NCBI GenBank assembly: GCA_944387095.1
Contig: CALXDP010000001.1
Location: forward strand, 124,001-188,000
Length of the DNA stretch: 64,000 nucleotides
From: an uncultured Oscillospiraceae bacterium
Lineage (GTDB): Bacteria; Bacillota; Clostridia; Oscillospirales; Oscillospiraceae
Direction of reading: 5' to 3'
Below the pieces are notes generated by a model. It did no database searches. It saw nothing but the letters and a program-made list of their open reading frames with translations, and was not told the origin of the DNA. The first letter of the stretch is position 1. Each line of letters starts with the position of its first letter. Positions 61,227-64,000 of this stretch are shown piece after piece. The position numbers were made by a program, and so were the translations under genes.

Positions 61227-63368
61227 ATGCATCAACCCAGGCGCCTGCAGCACTCCTCTTCCCGCAGGCATACAGGGCGGGGCAGGGGCCGCCGGATTTC
61301 TGGTTCGCCGCTGCTGTCTGTTCTATTCTTTCCTCTGGTAATCCTCTACCACGAGCTGCTGCTCAAACTCTTCGACCGGGAGTACGCCTTTTTCTCTCCC
61401 GCCCTGATCCGGATCTTCCTGTTTTCCATGGCCGCCGGCCTGGCCGTCTTCCTGATCCTGGACCTGCTGCCCTGGCGCAGGGCTGCCCGCACCATCGGCG
61501 CTGTGCTCATCACCCTGGGCACGGTGATCCTGTGCGTGGAACGTGGCTGCCGAAGCATGTTTGGGGTCTACTATGGCCTGGGCTTCATGGGCGGCATGGC
61601 CGGGGATGTGGTGGGCACCTTTGCATCTACCGTGTGGTCGGTTTTTCTGAGCATCATTCCTTTTATTCTTCTGTCCTTCGTGCCGCTGGTTGCCTATTGC
61701 CTGCTGCGCCGCGCCATCGTCTATGAGGAAGGGCAGTCCGGCGGCATCCGGATCATGCTGGCAGCAGTGCTGGTGATCTGCCAGTTGGCGGGCTTTCTCA
61801 TCTCGTCCCTGGGAAGCGCGAAGAATTATTATACCTATGACTTTACCGCCAACACCGCCATTCCCCAGTTCGGCCTGGTGACCACCCTGCGCCTGGAGAT
61901 GGAGTACGCCCTCTTCGGTACTCCTCAGGCACCTTTGCCCGTGATCGACCCCGACGCGCTGGGCTCAGAAACTGCGGATCCCTCCGCCGAGGTGTCCGGT
62001 ACAGCCAGCCAGGAGCCCTCCAGCACCCCGGTGACCTATGGTTACAACGTGCTGGACATTGATTTTGACGCATTGGCCGCCGGGACCAGCGACAGCACCC
62101 TTCAGGCCCTGCACCAGTATCTGGGCGGCCTGACCCCCTCCCAGCAAAACGAGTATACCGGCATGTTTGAGGGCAAAAACCTGATCCTCATTACCGCTGA
62201 GGCCTTCTCCCCCTATTTGATCAGTCAGGGGCTCACCCCCACCCTGTACCGGCTCACCCACGAGGGCTTTGTATTCAACAACTACTACCAGCCCAACTGG
62301 ACCCAGTCCACCTCCGGGGGCGAGTTCGCGGTGATGACGGGGCTTATCCCCAACTGGTTTGGAAATCTGACCGCATTCAACGCCAGCGCAGATAAGGATA
62401 TGCCCATCGCCCTGGGCTGGCAGTTTGCCAAACTGGGGTACAACGTCCCGGCCTGGCATAACAACGGCTACACCTACTATAACCGGGACAAGACTCATCC
62501 CAATCTGGGCTACGACTACCAGGGCATTGGCAACGGCCTGGTGCTGCCCACCGATCAGTGGCCCAACTCCGATCTGGAGATGATGCAGGCCACGGTGGAA
62601 GGCTATATCAGCGACTATGTGGACAACGGCACCCCTTTCCACGCCTACTATATGACAGTGAGCGGCCACTGCAACTACAACTGGGGGGGCAATGCCATGT
62701 CCAAGAAGCACCAAGCGCAGGCCCAGGCCGCCTATCCCGACGCCTCTGAGCAGGTACAGGCCTATATCGCCTGCAACCTGGAACTGGAGGCGGCCATGAC
62801 CTACCTGGTGGAACAGCTGGAGCAGGCGGGTATTGCCGACGACACCCTCGTTGTGCTCACCGCCGATCACTACCCCTACCAGATGTCCGCCGGGGACGTG
62901 GACTACTATAACGAACTGCGTAACTTTACCGACACCGAGCGGGATACCTCCCGGTACCGCAACACTCTGATCATGTGGTCGGCCGCCATTGAGGAGCCTG
63001 TGGAGGTGGATACCCCCTGCTCCGCCATCGACATCGTGCCCACCCTCTGCAACCTGTTCGGGCTGGACTACGACTCCCGCCTGTACTCCGGCCGGGACAT
63101 TTTCGCCACCAACTATGAGGTGAACCAGGCCTCCACCTGCATGCCTCTGGTGGTATTCGCCAACACCGGCTTTGGTAACAGCTGGATCACCGCCGCGGGC
63201 ACCTATGAGGCCTCCACCGGCACCTTTACCCCCAACGAAGGGGTCACGGTGGACGAGGGCTATGTGCGCACCGTCTCCCAGCTGGTCCAGGCAAAATACA
63301 CCTACGCCAAGCAGATCATCCAGCAGAACTATTATCAGATTTTGGAGGATAGCGGCGTGGAATTTTAG
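61227..63368 (+). CDS. LTA synthase family sulfatase-like phosphoglycerol transferase
   Basis: 713 residues: a basic Arg/His-rich cytoplasmic start, five membrane helices (about 30-200), a linker rich in Ser/Thr/Glu, and an extracellular sulfatase-fold domain (about 300-640). The domain has NLILITAEAFSPYLI (first metal Glu), TQSTSGGEFAVMTG with the nucleophile-type Thr/Ser, YYMTVSGHCNYNW and VVLTADHYPYQM (Asp-His metal pair). Family members polymerise glycerol phosphate for lipoteichoic acid or modify surface glycans. GAGGG lies before ATG. The following lipid kinase gene could recycle diacylglycerol, the by-product of LTA synthesis. Confidence 0.9.
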   Translation: MHQPRRLQHSSSRRHTGRGRGRRISGSPLLSVLFFPLVILYHELLLKLFDREYAFFSPALIRIFLFSMAAGLAVFLILDLLPWRRAARTIGAVLITLGTVILCVERGCRSMFGVYYGLGFMGGMAGDVVGTFASTVWSVFLSIIPFILLSFVPLVAYCLLRRAIVYEEGQSGGIRIMLAAVLVICQLAGFLISSLGSAKNYYTYDFTANTAIPQFGLVTTLRLEMEYALFGTPQAPLPVIDPDALGSETADPSAEVSGTASQEPSSTPVTYGYNVLDIDFDALAAGTSDSTLQALHQYLGGLTPSQQNEYTGMFEGKNLILITAEAFSPYLISQGLTPTLYRLTHEGFVFNNYYQPNWTQSTSGGEFAVMTGLIPNWFGNLTAFNASADKDMPIALGWQFAKLGYNVPAWHNNGYTYYNRDKTHPNLGYDYQGIGNGLVLPTDQWPNSDLEMMQATVEGYISDYVDNGTPFHAYYMTVSGHCNYNWGGNAMSKKHQAQAQAAYPDASEQVQAYIACNLELEAAMTYLVEQLEQAGIADDTLVVLTADHYPYQMSAGDVDYYNELRNFTDTERDTSRYRNTLIMWSAAIEEPVEVDTPCSAIDIVPTLCNLFGLDYDSRLYSGRDIFATNYEVNQASTCMPLVVFANTGFGNSWITAAGTYEASTGTFTPNEGVTVDEGYVRTVSQLVQAKYTYAKQIIQQNYYQILEDSGVEF

Positions 63369-63390
63369 GGGGAGCCCCAGCCACAAAAAG

Positions 63391-63434
63391 CGCCTGGGCG
63401 GCGATGCGGTTTCGCATCGCCGCCCAGGCGTTTT
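63391..63434. terminator. Bidirectional terminator between sulfatase and lipid kinase genes
   Basis: A perfect 18-bp stem (CGCCTGGGCGGCGATGCG and complement) with a GTTT loop is flanked by TTTT on the plus strand and CTTTTTG on the minus strand. Confidence 0.9.
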
Positions 63435-63452
63435 CCGTCTCACTTCTGGCGG

Positions 63453-64000
63453 CTATGCCCCACAGGCAATGAGCAGCGCTTTGGGAAGATTTTGAATGGT
63501 GGTCTCCTCCCTCTCCCCGCCAAACTCTCCGTCCACCGTCCAGGCCACCGGTCGGTCGCAGCGGAAGGACACCCGACTCGCGGTAAAGCCGGTGACCGCG
63601 CCGTCCTCCCGCTGCGCCTGCTGGGCGTTCAGGGAGGCAATGATGGACTGCCAATCCTTGGGCGTGCGGGGAGGGCGCACCAGCAGGACCTCGAACCGCC
63701 CGTCATCCAGCTTCACCTGATCCCGGGGCAGGGACATCATCCCCCCCACCGACAGGGTGTTGGACACCATGCCGTAGATGAAATCGCCGGAGATCTCCCG
63801 CTCATCATCCGCCAATACCTCCATATGGTAGCTGGGGATATTCAGCAGCCGGCCAGCCCCCTCCAGCACATAGGCAAAATGGCCCAACAGGTTCTTAGTG
63901 GTCTGGGGAGTGGAATAAGACACGTCGGTAAACAGCCCAAAGGCGGACACATAGGTGAACAGGCGGCCGGCAGAGTCCCCCACATCCACCGCCCGGGGCA
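63453..64000 (-). CDS. Diacylglycerol kinase/YegS family lipid kinase (5' part outside the window)
   Basis: The visible 182 C-terminal residues match the second half of YegS/DgkB-type kinases: DVGDSAGRLFTYVSAFGLFT (usually DxGxxNGRxFxNxAGxGF), TKNLLGHFAYVLEGAGRL, FIYGMVSNTLSVGGMM and the end VAWTVDGEFGGEREETTIQN. They phosphorylate diacylglycerol or similar lipids. The N-terminal kinase motif (GGDGT) lies beyond base 64000. It is convergent with the LTA-synthase-like gene and shares its terminator. Confidence 0.85.
   Translation of the reverse strand, partial: PRAVDVGDSAGRLFTYVSAFGLFTDVSYSTPQTTKNLLGHFAYVLEGAGRLLNIPSYHMEVLADDEREISGDFIYGMVSNTLSVGGMMSLPRDQVKLDDGRFEVLLVRPPRTPKDWQSIIASLNAQQAQREDGAVTGFTASRVSFRCDRPVAWTVDGEFGGEREETTIQNLPKALLIACGA

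Overview
The window is 64 kb of GC-rich DNA from a spore-forming, strictly anaerobic Firmicute. The gene content fits the high-GC Clostridia (Oscillospiraceae; Flavonifractor, Intestinimonas or Lawsonibacter-like organisms). This is inferred from spoIIP, a PdaB-type deacetylase, RNase M5, a VanW protein, a trimeric [FeFe]-hydrogenase, two sigma-54 activators and many TTGACA/TATAAT-type promoters in AT-richer gaps. The right-hand gene (a YegS-like lipid kinase) runs off the edge. No rRNA, CRISPR array, prophage or insertion sequence was seen.

Layout. 0.1-1.4 kb: a LuxR-type regulator. 1.8-8.1 kb (minus): a catabolic operon transcribed cyclase > Na+ symporter > CoA-transferase > thiolase > BKACE, behind a textbook sigma-54 promoter and divergent from its likely sigma-54 activator (8.5-9.9 kb). 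The symporter carries two winged-helix-like domains as a C-terminal tail. 10-18.4 kb: housekeeping genes pcrA, comEC, holA, rnmV, a 3-methyladenine glycosylase and an EamA transporter. 18.4-24.5 kb: alpha/beta hydrolase, a gene-poor stretch, DUF2461, VanW and an XpaC-like protein. 24.5-32.8 kb: mtnA, then a sulfur-amino-acid degradation locus (glutaredoxin-like protein, RidA, DAACS transporter, C-S lyase, sigma-54 activator, divergent cdsB). Here two further sigma-54 promoters share TTTRACC-type upstream boxes. 32.9-36 kb: PdaB-like deacetylase, polyferredoxin membrane protein, Crp/Fnr regulator and DUF3842. 36.1-39 kb: larE-larB-larC for the nickel-pincer nucleotide, behind a structured leader that ends in a terminator. 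39.1-42.4 kb: rfbA, and serC-serA.

42.6-50.7 kb: an [FeFe]-hydrogenase locus. A first group holds an RsbW-like ATPase, a sensory-type hydrogenase homologue, a DRTGG protein and a PHP protein. A second group with its own promoter holds HydC (NuoE-like), a HATPase protein, a 2Fe-2S protein, HydB (NuoF-like) and HydA. This is the usual make-up of an electron-bifurcating NADH/ferredoxin hydrogenase. 50.8-54 kb: spoIIP, secG and comM. 54.2-58.5 kb: a divergent type II topoisomerase pair. 58.5-64 kb: YitT, a lipoprotein, tRNA-Gly(GCC), duplicated non-coding blocks around a possible three-way-junction RNA, an LTA-synthase-like sulfatase and the partial lipid kinase.

How genes work together. BKACE, CoA-transferase and thiolase can turn a beta-keto acid plus acetyl-CoA into acyl-CoA and acetyl-CoA units, with the cyclase-family hydrolase and the symporter supplying substrate. 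In the sulfur locus, the C-S lyase and CdsB both release 2-aminoacrylate, which RidA hydrolyses. Reductant from either fermentation can leave as H2 through HydABC.
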